Assembly: GCA_017857815.1 (NCBI GenBank)
Contig: JAFMCL010000005.1
Span: 1 to 64,000, forward strand
Source of the DNA: Flavobacteriaceae bacterium
GTDB taxonomy: Bacteria > Bacteroidota > Bacteroidia > Flavobacteriales > Flavobacteriaceae
DNA: 64,000 nt
Direction of reading: 5' to 3'
Below the pieces are notes generated by a model, which was not told the origin of the DNA, made no database searches, and worked only from the letters and a program-made list of their open reading frames with translations. The first letter of the stretch is position 1. The number at the start of each line of letters is the position of its first letter. Below are positions 34,913-43,479 of the stretch, piece by piece. The position numbers and the translations under genes are program-made.

Positions 34913-36291
34913 GAGTTAGTTTCAATTTCTTCCAAAAATCGTTTTGCTAAATCGTCCGCTTCGACTTGAGAAGGAGCTTCCGTATATACCCTGATGATGG
35001 GTTCCGTATTAGATTTTCGCATGTGTACCCATGAGTTTTCAAATTCTATTTTAACCCCATCAATCGTTATTGGATTTTGTTTTGTATAATTTTCTTTCAT
35101 TCTAATAAGCAAACCATCCACATCCCCTTTTGGGTCTAGGTTTACTTTTGCTTTGCTCATAAAATAAGCAGGATAAGAACTTCTTAATTCAGAAACTTTA
35201 AGCTCATTTTGACTCAATAAAGAAAGAAAAATTGCAATTCCAACCAAGGCGTCTCTTCCATAATGAAGCTCGGGATAGATAATTCCTCCATTTCCTTCCC
35301 CCCCGATCACAGCGTTGACTTCTTTCATTTTTTCAACAACGTTTACCTCCCCAACTGCACTGGCGTGATAAGTTCCTCCGTGTTTACTGGTTATATCAGC
35401 AAGTGCTCGTGTTGAAGATAGATTAGAAACTGTATTGCCTGATTTTTTTGATAAAACATAATCAGCACAAGCGACTAGGGTATATTCCTCACCAAACATT
35501 TCTCCTTTTTCGTCAACAAAAGCGAGACGATCGACATCCGGATCGACCACAATACCAAAATCTGCTTTGTGAGAAAGCACTTGGTTACAAAGTTCCCCCA
35601 AATGTTCTTTTAAGGGTTCTGGATTGTGTGGGAAGTTACCGTCAGGGGTACAATACAATTCAACCACTTCAACGTTTAATTCTTTAAGCAACATGGGTAA
35701 TGCAATCCCCCCCGTTGAATTGACAGCATCAACAACCACTTTAAACTTTGTCTTCTTAATGTTTTCTAATTGAACTATCGGAAGGGCTAGAACTTGTTCA
35801 ATATGACTTTCAATGGCGTTTGAAACTGGCGTAATTTTACCCAATTCATCAACACTTGCATAATTAAAATCTTTACTTTCTGCAATCTCAAGAATCTTCA
35901 TGCCCGAATTTGCGTTTAGGAATTCTCCTTTATCATTTAATAATTTAAGCGCGTTCCATTGTTTTGGGTTGTGAGAAGCAGTTATTATGACCCCTCCTTG
36001 CGCTTTTAGTTCAACAACCGACATTTCAACTGTAGGTGTCGTAGAAAGGCCTAAGTCGATAACATCAATTCCCATTCCAACCAAGGTTTCATTGACCAAA
36101 CTCTGAACCATTTTACCTGAAATCCGAGCATCTCTACCTACAACTACGGTATAATGGTCAGCTATAACATTTGATTTTAACCATGAAGCATAGGCAGAAG
36201 CAAATAAAACGGTATCTAATGGGGTAAGATTGCTTTGTGTTTTACCGCCTATCGTTCCGCGGATTCCTGAAATAGATTTTATTAATGTCAT
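34909..36291 (-). CDS. glmM: Phosphoglucosamine mutase / phosphomannomutase family protein
   Basis: A 460-residue alpha-D-phosphohexomutase. The phosphoserine loop is TASHNP with Ser106, the metal loop is DPDVDRL, the sugar-binding loop GEGNGG(I) is present, and the C-terminal phosphate loop is RKSNTEP. The N-terminus SGIRGTIG is characteristic. It probably makes glucosamine-1-phosphate for cell-wall precursors. A phosphomannomutase role is the alternative, because the sugar loop alone does not settle it. Its stop overlaps that of the acyltransferase within TTAG. Confidence 0.88.
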   Translation of the reverse strand: MTLIKSISGIRGTIGGKTQSNLTPLDTVLFASAYASWLKSNVIADHYTVVVGRDARISGKMVQSLVNETLVGMGIDVIDLGLSTTPTVEMSVVELKAQGGVIITASHNPKQWNALKLLNDKGEFLNANSGMKILEIAESKDFNYASVDELGKITPVSNAIESHIEQVLALPIVQLENIKKTKFKVVVDAVNSTGGIALPMLLKELNVEVVELYCTPDGNFPHNPEPLKEHLGELCNQVLSHKADFGIVVDPDVDRLAFVDEKGEMFGEEYTLVACADYVLSKKSGNTVSNLSSTRALADITSKHGGTYHASAVGEVNVVEKMKEVNAVIGGEGNGGIIYPELHYGRDALVGIAIFLSLLSQNELKVSELRSSYPAYFMSKAKVNLDPKGDVDGLLIRMKENYTKQNPITIDGVKIEFENSWVHMRKSNTEPIIRVYTEAPSQVEADDLAKRFLEEIETNS

Positions 36292-36407
36292 GTGGGGTTA
36301 AAAATATTAATTATAGGTAATTAGATCATAAAAATAAAAGGTTTTTACAAATTATGCCTAATAAGATGAATATTAATTTATATTGGGGTTAAACACCAAA
36401 TAACGCA

Positions 36408-36995
36408 ATGAATTATCTTGCCCATGTTTATTTATCTGGAAGTAATCCTGAATTGGCTGTGGGGAATTTTATCGCCGACAGTATTAAGGGAAAACAATAC
36501 CTAGACTACCCTCCCATGATGCATAAAGGAATTTTATTGCATCGATCCATTGATGACTTTACGGATAAGCATGTCATATTTAAGAAACATGTTTCTCTTC
36601 TGTTTCCAAGATACAGGCACTACAGCCGGGTAATTGTGGACATGTACTACGATCACTTCTTGGCATTATATTGGGACAACTATCACAGCGACTCCTTGGA
36701 AGAATTTAGCTTGAGTTTTTATCAAACTCTAGAGGAAATGCAAGATTTATTTCCTGATTCAATTAAAAGAGTGATTCCAATCATCTCAAAATACAATTGG
36801 TTTTTGTCCTACAGAACCCTTTCTGGTCTTGAAAATATCCTCTTACAAATGTCTATAAGAACAAAATTCAAATCAGATCTTCACCATTCAATTGAGGAAC
36901 TTGAATTGTATTATGAACTATTCAAAGCTGATTTTTTTGTCTTTTTCGATGCGCTTGAAAATTTTGTAAAAAACAAACTTGAACTTTTAGACTAA
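36408..36995 (+). CDS. acpH: Acyl carrier protein phosphodiesterase (AcpH family)
   Basis: A 195-residue protein matching the ACP phosphodiesterase family: MNYLAHVYLS at the start, GNFIADSIKG, GILLHRSIDDFTD and VIVDMYYDHFLALYW. These His/Asp clusters form the HD-like metal site that removes 4'-phosphopantetheine from ACP. The length is standard. It stands alone between glmM and uvrA, with no overlap. Confidence 0.9.
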   Translation: MNYLAHVYLSGSNPELAVGNFIADSIKGKQYLDYPPMMHKGILLHRSIDDFTDKHVIFKKHVSLLFPRYRHYSRVIVDMYYDHFLALYWDNYHSDSLEEFSLSFYQTLEEMQDLFPDSIKRVIPIISKYNWFLSYRTLSGLENILLQMSIRTKFKSDLHHSIEELELYYELFKADFFVFFDALENFVKNKLELLD

Positions 36996-37045
36996 ACTTA
37001 AAACTAAAAGACATTGATTCGGAGTAAATAGTCAATCTAAAGTGT

Positions 37046-37053
37046 TATTTTTG
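37046..37053 (+). promoter_or_regulatory. -7 promoter box TATTTTTG for uvrA
   Basis: A perfect TAnnTTTG box; predicted start near 37058, seven bases before the ATG at 37065. A TTG at 37059 is in frame but too close to the transcript start to be preferred. Confidence 0.6.
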
Positions 37054-37064
37054 CAAAATTGACT

Positions 37065-39911
37065 ATGGAGAAAACAGGGAACAACACAATTGATATACAA
37101 GGAGCAAGAGTTCACAATCTTAAAGACGTTTCGCTTCAAATACCAAGAGATAAATTAGTAGTTATCACAGGGCTTTCTGGAAGCGGAAAATCATCATTAG
37201 CTTTTGACACTATTTATGCCGAAGGACAAAGGCGTTACATGGAAACATTTTCGGCCTATGTAAGGCAGTTTCTAGGCAATCTAGAGCGACCAGAGGTAGA
37301 CAAAATCGACGGACTTTCACCTGTAATTGCCATTGAGCAAAAAACCACCTCCAAAAGCCCACGTTCAACTGTAGGAACCATCACAGAACTTTATGATTAT
37401 GTCCGTTTACTTTTTGCGAGGATCGGAACAGCTTATAGCTATGTTTCTAATCAAAAGATGGTGAATTATAATGATGAGCAAATTCTTGAATTAATTAAAA
37501 GCGAATATTCCCATAAAAAAATAATGTTGTTGTCCCCATTAATTAAATCTAGAAAAGGACATTATCGCGAGTTATTTGATTCGCTCTCGAGGCAAGGCTT
37601 TTTGAGAGTTCGCGTAGATGGGATTTTAAAGGACCTTAAGCCGGGAATGAAACTGGATCGTTATAAAACTCACGATATTGAGTTGGTAATCGACCGAATT
37701 CAGGTTAAGGATAATGAAACAGATCGCAATCGGTTGAATGAGTCGATTAAAACCGCCATGCATTATGGGGAAGATTCGTTACTTTTGATTGACATGGAAA
37801 CTGAGGAGTTTCGTTACTTAAGTCGAAATCTGATGTGTCCTACATCTGGGATCTCCTACTCAATGCCAGAACCAAACTCCTTTTCATTTAATTCCCCTAA
37901 GGGAATGTGTAAAAACTGTAGGGGAATTGGAAACCAGCATGTTATAAATCCTAAAAAGATCATTCCAGACGAAAATATTTCGATCGACAAGGGAGGAATT
38001 GTTCCTTTAGGAGAAAAGAAAAGCAATTGGGGATTTAAGCAAATGGAAGTGATCGCAAAACGATATGATTTTTTACTTTCTGATCCTATCAAAAAAATTC
38101 CTGAAGAAGCCCTAGAAATTATTCTACGTGGTGGAAACGAGAAGTTTTCAGTCGCTTCAAAAACACTTGGAATTACAAGAGATTATAAAATAGATTATGA
38201 AGGAATAGAAAACTTTATCGCCAATCAATATGAACAAAATGAAAGTTCCGTCATTAAACGATGGGCGCTTTCTTTTATGGATGAAAAAAAGTGTCTTGTT
38301 TGTGAAGGATCACGCCTTAACAAAGATGCGCTCTATTTTAGAATAAACAAGAAAAACATTTCCGAAGTAAGTGCATTTGATCTCGGTGAATTGTTCGATT
38401 GGTTTGATAAAATTGAAAGTAAAATAAGCAAGAAGGAATTCAAGATTGCTGAGGAGATTATTAAAGAAATTAAAAATAGACTTCAATTTTTATTAGATGT
38501 AGGACTCAATTATCTTTCACTTAACCGATCCTCAAAATCCCTTTCGGGAGGTGAAGCGCAAAGAATAAGGCTTGCTACACAAATTGGATCTAAACTAGTA
38601 GGAGTGTTATATATTTTGGATGAGCCAAGTATTGGCTTGCATCAAAGAGATAACGAGCGTTTGATTAATTCATTGACCGCTTTGAGGGATATTGGAAATT
38701 CAGTCATTGTCGTTGAACATGATAAGGAAATGATTCTTAAGGCTGATCATGTGATCGACATTGGACCCAGGGCTGGTAAAAATGGTGGGGAGATTATCTC
38801 CGAAGGAACTCCTGAGATGCTTAAAAAAGCAAACACGTTGACTGCACAGTACCTCAACGAAGAAAAGTTTATTGAAGTTCCTAAAATCCGAAGAAAAGGA
38901 AATGGCCAAATTTTGAGGTTGGAGGGTTGTACTGGAAATAACTTAAAGAACATCAGTGTTGACTTCCCTTTGGGAATGATGATTGGTGTTACAGGAGTTT
39001 CGGGAAGCGGAAAATCCACATTAATTAATGAAACCCTCTACCCCATTCTGAACGAATATATCTACAATGCCGTCAAAAAACCAATGCCCTATAAAAAGAT
39101 TGAAGGATTAAAGAACTTAGATAAAGTTGTCGATGTAAATCAATCTCCAATTGGAAGAACACCAAGGAGTAATCCTGCAACTTATTGTGGGGTGTTTAGT
39201 GAAATAAGAACCCTTTTTACGCTGACCCCTGAATCTCAAATTAGAGGATACAAACCGGGAAGATTTAGTTTTAATGTAACTGGAGGAAGATGTGAAACCT
39301 GCCAAGGAGGAGGAATGAAAGTGATTGAAATGAATTTTCTTCCTGATGTTAACGTAGAATGCGAGACCTGTAATGGTAAGCGTTTTAATAGAGAAACGCT
39401 TGAGATTCGATACAAAGGGAAATCAATTTCGGATGTCTTAGAGATGACCATAAATCAAGCTTGTGAGTTTTTTGAAAGTATTCCTAAAATTTATAGAAAA
39501 CTAAAAACCATACAAGATGTTGGTCTTGGCTACATCGCTTTAGGGCAGTCCTCAACGACACTTTCAGGAGGAGAGGCACAAAGAATTAAATTGGCAACAG
39601 AATTATCGAAAAAAGACACGGGTCAAACCATCTATATTTTAGATGAGCCCACGACGGGGCTTCATTTTGAGGATGTGCGCGTCTTGTTAGAAGTGCTCAA
39701 TCAATTGGTAGGAAAAGGAAATACGGTCTTGATCATCGAACACAACATGGATGTCATCAAACATGTAGACTACTTGATTGACATAGGGCCTGAAGGCGGT
39801 AAAAAAGGAGGACTCATCGTAGGACAAGGAACTCCAGAAGAATTAATTAAAATTAAAAACAGTTATACTGGAAAATACTTAGAAAAAGAACTTAAACATA
39901 ATCCCAAATGA
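37065..39911 (+). CDS. uvrA: Excinuclease ABC subunit A
   Basis: A 948-residue nucleotide-excision repair protein that scans DNA for damage with UvrB. Two ABC ATPase halves are each split by inserted domains. The first Walker A is GLSGSGKSSLAFDT, followed by QRRYMETFSAY. The CPTSG...CKNC and CLVCEGSR zinc modules come next, then LSGGEAQRIRLA. The second half has GVSGSGKSTLI, the zinc finger CETCQGGG...CETCNGKRF, and again LSGGEAQRIKLA with DEPTTGLH. The length is normal. Its TGA overlaps the ATG of the LOG gene in ATGA. Confidence 0.97.
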   Translation: MEKTGNNTIDIQGARVHNLKDVSLQIPRDKLVVITGLSGSGKSSLAFDTIYAEGQRRYMETFSAYVRQFLGNLERPEVDKIDGLSPVIAIEQKTTSKSPRSTVGTITELYDYVRLLFARIGTAYSYVSNQKMVNYNDEQILELIKSEYSHKKIMLLSPLIKSRKGHYRELFDSLSRQGFLRVRVDGILKDLKPGMKLDRYKTHDIELVIDRIQVKDNETDRNRLNESIKTAMHYGEDSLLLIDMETEEFRYLSRNLMCPTSGISYSMPEPNSFSFNSPKGMCKNCRGIGNQHVINPKKIIPDENISIDKGGIVPLGEKKSNWGFKQMEVIAKRYDFLLSDPIKKIPEEALEIILRGGNEKFSVASKTLGITRDYKIDYEGIENFIANQYEQNESSVIKRWALSFMDEKKCLVCEGSRLNKDALYFRINKKNISEVSAFDLGELFDWFDKIESKISKKEFKIAEEIIKEIKNRLQFLLDVGLNYLSLNRSSKSLSGGEAQRIRLATQIGSKLVGVLYILDEPSIGLHQRDNERLINSLTALRDIGNSVIVVEHDKEMILKADHVIDIGPRAGKNGGEIISEGTPEMLKKANTLTAQYLNEEKFIEVPKIRRKGNGQILRLEGCTGNNLKNISVDFPLGMMIGVTGVSGSGKSTLINETLYPILNEYIYNAVKKPMPYKKIEGLKNLDKVVDVNQSPIGRTPRSNPATYCGVFSEIRTLFTLTPESQIRGYKPGRFSFNVTGGRCETCQGGGMKVIEMNFLPDVNVECETCNGKRFNRETLEIRYKGKSISDVLEMTINQACEFFESIPKIYRKLKTIQDVGLGYIALGQSSTTLSGGEAQRIKLATELSKKDTGQTIYILDEPTTGLHFEDVRVLLEVLNQLVGKGNTVLIIEHNMDVIKHVDYLIDIGPEGGKKGGLIVGQGTPEELIKIKNSYTGKYLEKELKHNPK

Positions 39912-40597
39912 GCTTATCTGAAAACAAAACTAAAAACTGGAATGAAGTAAAAGCCAATGACTCCTGGGCTTTATTTAAAATAATGGGAGAATTCGTCAAT
40001 GGATACGAAAAAATGAGTGCCATTGGACCTTGCATTTCTGTTTTTGGATCTGCACGAACGGCCCCAGACCATCCACAATACAAGTTAGCCGTCGAGATTT
40101 CAGAAGCTATCGTAGAATCGGGACTAGGTGTCATAACTGGTGGTGGACCAGGAATCATGGAGGCTGCAAACAAAGGAGCCAGAAATGCAGGAGGAACCTC
40201 GGTTGGCCTAAACATCAACCTCCCTTTCGAACAAAAGCATAACGAGTTCATTGATCAAGATAAATTGATGAATTTTGAGTATTTTTTTGTTAGAAAAGTA
40301 ATGTTTATAAAATACTCCCAAGGTTTTGTGGTCATGCCAGGAGGCTTAGGAACTCTCGATGAACTTTTCGAAGCACTTACCTTGATTCAGACAGAAAAAA
40401 TAAAACGATTCCCCATCCTCCTGGTCGGAAAAGAGTTTTGGTCTGGAATGGTAGGATGGATTAAAGACGTACTTTTAAAAGAAAACAAAATCAACCCCGA
40501 TGATCTTGATCTTGTAAGAGTAGTCGACACGAAAGATGAGGTTATTGAATGTCTAGAAGAGTTTTACAAAAAAGAATACTTTAGACCTAATTTTTAA
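39908..40597 (+). CDS. LOG-family protein (TIGR00730-type Rossmann fold)
   Basis: A 229-residue Rossmann-fold protein with the LOG signature PGGLGTLDELFEALTLIQ and GGGPGIMEAANKGA. Proteins of this family cleave cytokinin or nucleoside monophosphates at the phosphoribosyl bond; older databases call them lysine decarboxylases, which is wrong. It overlaps uvrA by four bases, so the two are coupled. A large peptidase-like gene follows ten bases later. Confidence 0.92.
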   Translation: MSLSENKTKNWNEVKANDSWALFKIMGEFVNGYEKMSAIGPCISVFGSARTAPDHPQYKLAVEISEAIVESGLGVITGGGPGIMEAANKGARNAGGTSVGLNINLPFEQKHNEFIDQDKLMNFEYFFVRKVMFIKYSQGFVVMPGGLGTLDELFEALTLIQTEKIKRFPILLVGKEFWSGMVGWIKDVLLKENKINPDDLDLVRVVDTKDEVIECLEEFYKKEYFRPNF

Positions 40598-40607
40598 AGC
40601 TTAAACT

Positions 40608-43397
40608 ATTAATCAAAAGTTCCTCTTCTTAATTCTCTTTTGCATAGGAGTTTATTCTTTTGCTCAGGATTCTATTGATTATAACATCAATGGAGAAATT
40701 GATTTTGAAAATAATAAAATTCAAATTCAGCAAAATCTATCTTTCACAAATCCTGCTTTAAAACCACTAGATACCATTTTCCTTACAGATTGGGCGAATT
40801 CGTTTTCTAGTAAAAAAACACCCTTGGCCAAAAGAGCAGTTGAAGAATATGATCGGAAAATTCACATTTCAAATAAAAAGAAACTTGGTTATACTGAAAT
40901 AGGCACCATAAACGCCTCAGGCGAAGAATTAGCTTGGGAGAGACTTAATGACCAGCAGGACATTATTAGGATTGTTTTGAAGCGTCCGTTAGGGGTTGGT
41001 CAGCGAATAAAACTGAACCTTGATTACCTTATAAAGCTTCCGGATGCAAGGTTCACGGGATATGGGCGGGACAATGAGCAAATAAACCTTAGGTATTGGA
41101 ACCTATCGCTTAGTCCATTCTTCAACGAAGAATGGCACAATTACAGCAACATAAATATTACAGATTACAGCGTTCAACATGCAAACTACAAGGTGCAATT
41201 TACTTCAAACAAAAAACTGAATATTTTTAGTAATTTAAATAATATTGATTCAAAAAATGAAAATCATTTTCATTTTTTTGGAACTCAAAAAAAAGAAGCA
41301 GAATTTGTAATCACGACTGAGGATCGATTTGAAAAATTCGTAATTAATGATCAAAAAATAATAGAAACTAATTTCTTCTTGGGATTCGATGATAAGCAGG
41401 AGGCGCAAAAGACCCTAGAGAAGATTGATGGCTTTGTTTCAAGTTTAATTGGAAAGAAACAAGACGGTAAAATATTAGTTCCGCTTCGGACTTATTCAAA
41501 TAATCCTTTTTATGGATTAAATGATTTACCAAAAATTCTAACTCCCTTTGAAAAAGAATTTTTAACAGAAATTAGTTTTTTAAAAACTTATTTACACCAT
41601 TACCTCAATCAAAACATTTCTGTTGACATAAGAGAAAAACATTGGTTAATTGGGGGCTTACAAACTTATCTGATTATAAAGTATATAGAAAAATTCTATC
41701 CCAATAAAAAATATTTAGGACGGATTGCTGACTTTAAAATTTTGAAGGGATACGTGTTTTCTGATTTAAAATTCAATGAAGGGTTTATCTTCTACTCTGA
41801 ATTTATGGTTCGAAACAACCTACATCAGTCAGACTTTACCTCAAAAGAGCAATTAATAAAATTTAATGAAAAAATTGCTTCCCCCTATCACGTCGCAATC
41901 GGATTTAGGTTTTTAGAAGAATACATTGGTACGGATGTCATGAAAATAGCAATTAAGGAATACATCAATACTTCCAACGCTGAGACTGATTTTATCAAAA
42001 TTTTAAAAAGCAAAACTGAGAAAGACATAAATTGGTTTGACAAAACTTATTTAAGTAGTAGAAAGGCAATGGATTTTTCCATTGAAAAAGTGACAAAAGT
42101 AAACGACAGCTTAAAAATTGATGTTTTAAGTAAAAACGGAAGTCAAATCCCATTTTTAATCAGCCAAGTTAAACAAGACAGTTTATTAGATTTAAAATGG
42201 TATGAGTCCAAAGGTGAAAATACTCAAATCATAATAAAAAACCTGGCTGGAGATTATGTAGCCGTGAATCCAAAATTTAGATTGCCGGAAACCAATTCGA
42301 AGAATAATTGGAGGTTCTTGAAGAACAAAGCCAATTTCAAACCCATTCATTTTAGTTTATTTAAGGATTATGAGACTCCAAAAAAAACACAATTGTTTTT
42401 TATGCCTGATGTAAATTACAGTCTATATGATGGCATAGTAATCGGATCAAAATTTTATAATAATGGAGTTACATTCAATAAATTAAATTTAGAATTAAAG
42501 CCACTTTATTCATCAGAAGAAAACACTTTGGTTGGGAGTTTTAGAGGCTCCTATGTCTTTCAGAATCAGGAAAAAAACAATTACAGAACTCAATTAAACA
42601 TCTCTGCAAGCAGCTATTTTTATGACAAAAAATCTCGCTATCAAATTCTAGTTCCAGGGATCACTTTTTATTTCAGAACTCCCGATTTAAGATCTAATAA
42701 AAGACATTATTTAAGATTGTTTTATTACGATGTGGAACGGGAGGAATCAATAGATGCAGATCCTAATTATCAAATATTAAATTTTAGGCATAATTTCACA
42801 AACAGAAATGCCATCTATGATTTTAAGACCGAAGGTAGTTTTCAGGTCTCAGATCAGTTTGGAAAGGTTGATTTTACAGCTGAATTAAGAAAACTCCTCA
42901 CCAACGGAAGGCAACTGGGGATTAGATTTTTTGCAGGTAAATTCTTGTGGCATAATCAAACTTCAACTAAATTTTTTGATTTTAATCTCGTGCGTCCCAA
43001 AGACTATATGTTTAGATACAATTATTTTGGTAGGTCAGAAAGTGATGGAATTTATAGTCAACAAATAGTGATGTCAGAAGGAGGGTTTAAATCAATTCAC
43101 AATCCTAGTTCTGCAAATGACTACCTGCTCGCTACAAATCTAACGTTAGGGGTTTGGAAATGGGTTGAAGCTTATGCAGATTTTGGTTTGGTGAAAAACA
43201 GAAATATAAAGGCAAAATCATTTTTTGGCTCTGGAATCCGATTGAACATGGTTCCTGATTATTTGGAAATCTTTTTTCCTGTTTACGGCTCTGATGGATT
43301 TGCATTTGATGAAACTCCCTATGAGCAAAAAATCAGATTTATCCTTACTTTAAGCTCTAATCAATTATTTACGTTGTTTTCCCGAAAATGGTTTTAA
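40608..43397 (+). CDS. M1-peptidase-like protein with lost active site and C-terminal outer-membrane barrel, AUU start
   Basis: A protein of about 929 residues. The only usual start codon in frame is a TTG at 40824, but 72 codons upstream of it encode a clear signal peptide (KFLFLILFCIGVYSFAQ) and the first part of an M1-type N-terminal domain. The frame opens at 40605, and the best start is ATT at 40608, ten bases after the LOG stop. Where M1 enzymes have HExxH and a Glu 19 residues on, this protein has Lys326, Thr327, His330 and Gly349 at the same spacing (WLIGGLQTY instead of WLxEGxAxY). It should not be an active metalloprotease. From about residue 530 to the terminal Phe, alternating strands predict an outer-membrane barrel. 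Confidence 0.78.
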   Translation: MNQKFLFLILFCIGVYSFAQDSIDYNINGEIDFENNKIQIQQNLSFTNPALKPLDTIFLTDWANSFSSKKTPLAKRAVEEYDRKIHISNKKKLGYTEIGTINASGEELAWERLNDQQDIIRIVLKRPLGVGQRIKLNLDYLIKLPDARFTGYGRDNEQINLRYWNLSLSPFFNEEWHNYSNINITDYSVQHANYKVQFTSNKKLNIFSNLNNIDSKNENHFHFFGTQKKEAEFVITTEDRFEKFVINDQKIIETNFFLGFDDKQEAQKTLEKIDGFVSSLIGKKQDGKILVPLRTYSNNPFYGLNDLPKILTPFEKEFLTEISFLKTYLHHYLNQNISVDIREKHWLIGGLQTYLIIKYIEKFYPNKKYLGRIADFKILKGYVFSDLKFNEGFIFYSEFMVRNNLHQSDFTSKEQLIKFNEKIASPYHVAIGFRFLEEYIGTDVMKIAIKEYINTSNAETDFIKILKSKTEKDINWFDKTYLSSRKAMDFSIEKVTKVNDSLKIDVLSKNGSQIPFLISQVKQDSLLDLKWYESKGENTQIIIKNLAGDYVAVNPKFRLPETNSKNNWRFLKNKANFKPIHFSLFKDYETPKKTQLFFMPDVNYSLYDGIVIGSKFYNNGVTFNKLNLELKPLYSSEENTLVGSFRGSYVFQNQEKNNYRTQLNISASSYFYDKKSRYQILVPGITFYFRTPDLRSNKRHYLRLFYYDVEREESIDADPNYQILNFRHNFTNRNAIYDFKTEGSFQVSDQFGKVDFTAELRKLLTNGRQLGIRFFAGKFLWHNQTSTKFFDFNLVRPKDYMFRYNYFGRSESDGIYSQQIVMSEGGFKSIHNPSSANDYLLATNLTLGVWKWVEAYADFGLVKNRNIKAKSFFGSGIRLNMVPDYLEIFFPVYGSDGFAFDETPYEQKIRFILTLSSNQLFTLFSRKWF

Positions 43398-43462
43398 ACC
43401 CACTGGGAATAGGGAAACGAATAGTCTAGTGAGAATACTTTATTAGTCCTATTAAAATTTTG

Positions 43463-43470
43463 TATTTTTG
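43463..43470 (+). promoter_or_regulatory. -7 promoter box TATTTTTG for the fused E1 gene
   Basis: A perfect TAnnTTTG box. A TTG that could extend the reading frame forms the end of the box itself, so it cannot be the start. The transcript should begin near 43475, five bases before the ATG. Confidence 0.65.
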
Positions 43471-43479
43471 CACAGCGAA

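Noticed and set aside
39908-40597. Lysine decarboxylase
   Set aside because: The PGGxGTxxE motif is that of LOG phosphoribohydrolases; the old name is a database error.
43468-43479. TTG start for the fused E1
   Set aside because: The TTG is part of the TATTTTTG promoter box.
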